Shown here piece by piece: positions 56,381-58,878 of a stretch of 58,878 bases of DNA. The translations under genes and the position numbers were made by a program. The notes below the pieces were generated by a model that was given only the letters and a program-made list of their open reading frames with translations, did no database searches and was not told where the DNA came from. The stretch comes from Chara braunii (Eukaryota; Streptophyta; Charophyceae; Charales; Characeae): positions 1,749,782 to 1,808,659 of the forward strand of contig BFEA01000075.1 in assembly GCA_003427395.1 (NCBI GenBank). The letters run 5' to 3'. Within the stretch, counting starts at the first letter, position 1; the number at the start of each line of letters is the position of its first letter.

Positions 56381-56481
56381 GTCCTTCGTCGCATCCGTTA
56401 AAATTGGAGCGATACTGCGAGGATTATCAGCATGGCCCCTGCCCACTCAAGGATGACACCACGCAGAAATGGAGGCATGGA
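56381..56481 (+). ncRNA. U6 spliceosomal RNA-like sequence (diverged, probable pseudogene)
   Basis: GTCCTTCG (56,381) matches the start of U6. CATCCGTTAAAATTGGAGCG follows, then ATAC, the AGCATGGCCCCTGC core, CAAGGATGACAC and CGCAGAAAT, all in U6 order. Deviations: the ACAGAGA box that pairs with the 5' splice site reads ACTGCGA. Extra bases are inserted before AGC (TC), after CCCCTGC (CCACT) and within GACACGCA (CA). The 5' stem no longer pairs, no TATA-like element sits about 30 bp upstream and no T-run terminator follows. These points favour a pseudogene copy of U6, which in the cell forms the catalytic centre of the spliceosome. Confidence 0.75.
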
Positions 56482-57244
56482 CGGACTTGAAGGGGCCCTG
56501 CATCACAGAAACACGAACTACCGCAGCTGTTGCAAGAGAACATGCGGTAATAATAATGAGCAGCATCAGCTATAGTTATTTTTTTTGAAAAATAGGTTAG
56601 TACTTAACGCGCTTTGATCGTTTGCGCGGTACTTTTGCGAGAAGAAAACACACACACATCTACCTAGTCATATTCTTTTGTGTGCAAATGTTCGGGAATG
56701 TTCGACCGCCGTCAATTCGAAAGGCCGCCCACTCGCTGGCAGGCGAGACAATAGGATTCGCCGCATCTCGTGCAACAACGTGGCCAGATACGCCCGCCAC
56801 AGGTTCGTCCTTTTCACACACATCGGTGCGTGGTGCGGCGAGGACCATTGGGCCTCACTGGCCAACTCACCCAACCCCGAATTTCAAGGTGAGTACTCAC
56901 CTCCGCGAAAAAAAAAAAAAACTCGTTCACCCCTCCCTGGACGAACGACCCACGCGCACGCCACCCGTTCACTGCGTGCATATAAAACGCGAAAGAAAAG
57001 AAAGAAATAGCAAACCCGCCCAAACATAGACCGTGAAAAACTCACCCCGAGCCGTGAGTACCTCAAACGTCCCACCAAATACGAGGCGGGGAAAACCGGC
57101 AGCGGGGTGATCACTTACCGCGCCCGTTTTTCTGCCGCTTCCACATCGGCCATGCCGTCAGAGGGGGCAAGGTTGTCACACGAGCACTTTCGTTCGTATA
57201 TGTACGTACCCGACCGCCATTACGGGCAGAGTTGGATGCATCTG
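56482..57244. other. No gene recognised
   Basis: Open stretches on both strands, none with a recognisable domain. A poly-A tract lies at about 56,907-56,920. Confidence 0.5.
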
Positions 57245-57306
57245 ACGACAATAGCGTCCACAGCTCAGTCGACTCACGACAATAGCGTCCACAGCTCAGT
57301 CGACTC
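57245..57306. repeat. 31-bp tandem duplication
   Basis: ACGACAATAGCGTCCACAGC followed by TCAGTCGACTC starts at 57,245 and again at 57,276. The two copies are practically identical, so the duplication is recent. Confidence 0.95.
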
Positions 57307-58835
57307 GCCAACACCCGCCAACATTTTGAATGCATCTGGACAGGTAAGCTGTTCATGTGCGTTCGAAATCTGGGCGGATGGCGAGTAGTGCATGCAACTA
57401 CCGGTAGGCCCACCCAAAGTCCTAAGCGCGAAACCAGGTAGGGTTGAGTAGTGCAGCCCGGCCCAATATGGTATATACGCGGAAAGAACTCGACACCAGA
57501 GGTCGAAAAAAGTAAACCCTGAGGCGCTCTGCCGTTGAGGCGCCGCGGCGTTTTCCTGCGGGAAGATGTGATAGCGATCCCAGCAAGCGGCCCCGGCAAG
57601 CAGCGTCCGCAGGCTGGCCCGACGGGCCCGAGGTGGAAAGGGAAGGGATCTCATCAGCAAGCGGCCGCCAAACAGGCCGTCTGCCGTAACACAGCGCAGC
57701 ACTCGATTTTGTTTGCGCAGACGCGATGCTCGGGGCTTACTCGTACCAGGACTTTTCTTACTACGCTCTGGACGCAAATGCGGTCGGATTCGTCCACACC
57801 CTGTCGTAGTTGAGGTCAGATACAGATACGTAAAACAAAGTGCTGGTGTGATGAGTATGCCTTCAAAAGCTTCAGTGGATCGTTCCAGTTCTAACGGCTG
57901 GCGAGAGGGGCGTAGTAGAATATTTGGGCCGCGGTCATCCTATCTGACGTGGAGTAACGCAAAGAATGGGATAGGCCAGCCGCCAGTCGTGGCCCATCCA
58001 TTTACATCCACTTAAGACCCTCGGGCTTTAGCGAGGCACGACCGACGCCAGGTCAGAGAGGGCCTCGCTCCGCTCTACTCTACTACCCGCCGACCAAATG
58101 TACAAAATGAGAAAGAACCTTCCGGTGGAACGCGGGAAGATACGACTCCCTGTTTGTTCTTTTATATTTTGTGCATCTGTCTGGTGGGTAGTGGAGCGAC
58201 GGCCAAAGAGCGAGTTGCCCAAGCAATTCCCGCGGGCGTTTCTTCTGTGTCTCTGCCCCCGCCTCTGGTTCTCTGGTACTGAGGGGCAGCTGGCGGTGAA
58301 TGTGTGAATGAATGCAGGGGCCGCAACTCGCAGTCGTCGAGGTTATCGTTAGCACCACCCGGCCACCGGTAGCTACTACCTACCGGTAGGTCGACGGTCG
58401 ACGTGCATATGGGAGCCGAGGAAAACCTGGTTTTGGCGGTTTTTTTTTCAATCAGTCAGGGCTCGCAATTGTTGAGTTCCTGGGGCCAGGTTTGAATGAA
58501 CCTGGCCTCCGGCGGGACGATAGGGATCGTCGTCGGGGCGATCATAAGACGATAGATAGATACGATCCTATCCTATATGCCACTACATGTAGGTAGTGGG
58601 GGAAGGTTCAGTATAGCACAGAGAGGGGGGTGGCAGTGGAACCTGGCCCAAAGCAGCGTAGATAGGGAGGTACGAACGACCCGTTGGCGGCGTCGAAGAA
58701 CCGAACAAAAGAAGGGGTGGGAATTTGTGCGCCGCTGTTCATGGGAGGACAGCTGCCCGCGGCTGTTGCGCGGTCTTGCGCGCGGATCATCTTCACCTTT
58801 TCAGCCTGCCCATTTGCGGCAACTAATAGGTAGGT
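57307..58835. other. No gene recognised
   Basis: GC-rich with short open frames on both strands, none identifiable. ACCGGTAG (58365-58372) and CTACCGGT (58380-58387) form a perfect 8-bp hairpin around CTACTAC. Confidence 0.5.
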
Positions 58836-58837
58836 GG

Positions 58838-58839
<2 letters not shown>

Positions 58840-58874
<35 letters not shown>
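58840..58874. repeat. (GT)n microsatellite
   Basis: GT dinucleotide run at the right edge of the window. Confidence 0.95.
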
Positions 58875-58877
<3 letters not shown>

Positions 58878-58878
58878 G

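Overview
This window looks like a piece of a large, repeat-dominated eukaryotic nuclear genome. Microsatellites are everywhere (CA, GA, GAA, ATT, AATC), there are three runs of N, AT-rich spacers are long, and no intact conserved host gene is visible. What can be recognised is transposable-element debris: a Ty3/gypsy retroelement, a PIF/Harbinger transposase, hAT-like elements, a foldback MITE, and a diverged U6 snRNA copy. The style of the Harbinger and SANT-like protein fragments fits a charophyte green alga such as Chara. That placement is inference from family recognition, not a database result.

Layout. 1-8.1 kb holds two related arrays of degenerate hairpin repeats (about 0.58-2.64 and 5.89-8.12 kb). 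Between them is a hAT-like element at 3,526-5,417 with perfect 11-bp inverted ends and an 8-bp target duplication. 8.15-9.5 kb has a second hAT-like terminal region and two GC-rich hairpins set among microsatellites. 9.5-40.15 kb is the core of the window: two head-to-tail copies of one unit with a period of about 15.7 kb (unit 1 from 9,498, unit 2 from 25,234). Each unit contains, in order, a terminal stem-loop, a long non-coding and SSR-rich leader, a hairpin array, a conserved leader block, reading frame A (hydrophobic C-terminus), a spacer, reading frame B (unknown protein), and a gag-like frame with a CCHC zinc knuckle. No protease, reverse transcriptase or integrase is visible in either unit, so these look like giant gag-only, non-autonomous retroelement-like units.

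40.5-44.3 kb has a third hAT-like terminus abutting a degenerate minus-strand Ty3/gypsy gag-protease-RT-RNase H. 44.3-48 kb has no recognisable gene apart from a truncated copy of the 27.3-kb MITE. 48-55.3 kb is GC-richer. It carries broken plus-strand SANT-like and unknown frames converging on a minus-strand PIF/Harbinger transposase that has lost catalytic residues. 56.4 kb has the U6-like sequence, and the rest is unassigned.

The most unusual signal is the hairpin arrays. The same module recurs four times. Its units (about 40-50 nt, mostly spaced 60-90 bp) have different sequences but keep self-complementary arms, and corresponding hairpins in different arrays show paired, base-pair-preserving changes. 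That pattern points to a structured RNA or single-stranded DNA function inside a retroelement-like leader. I know of no described family matching it, but I could not search.
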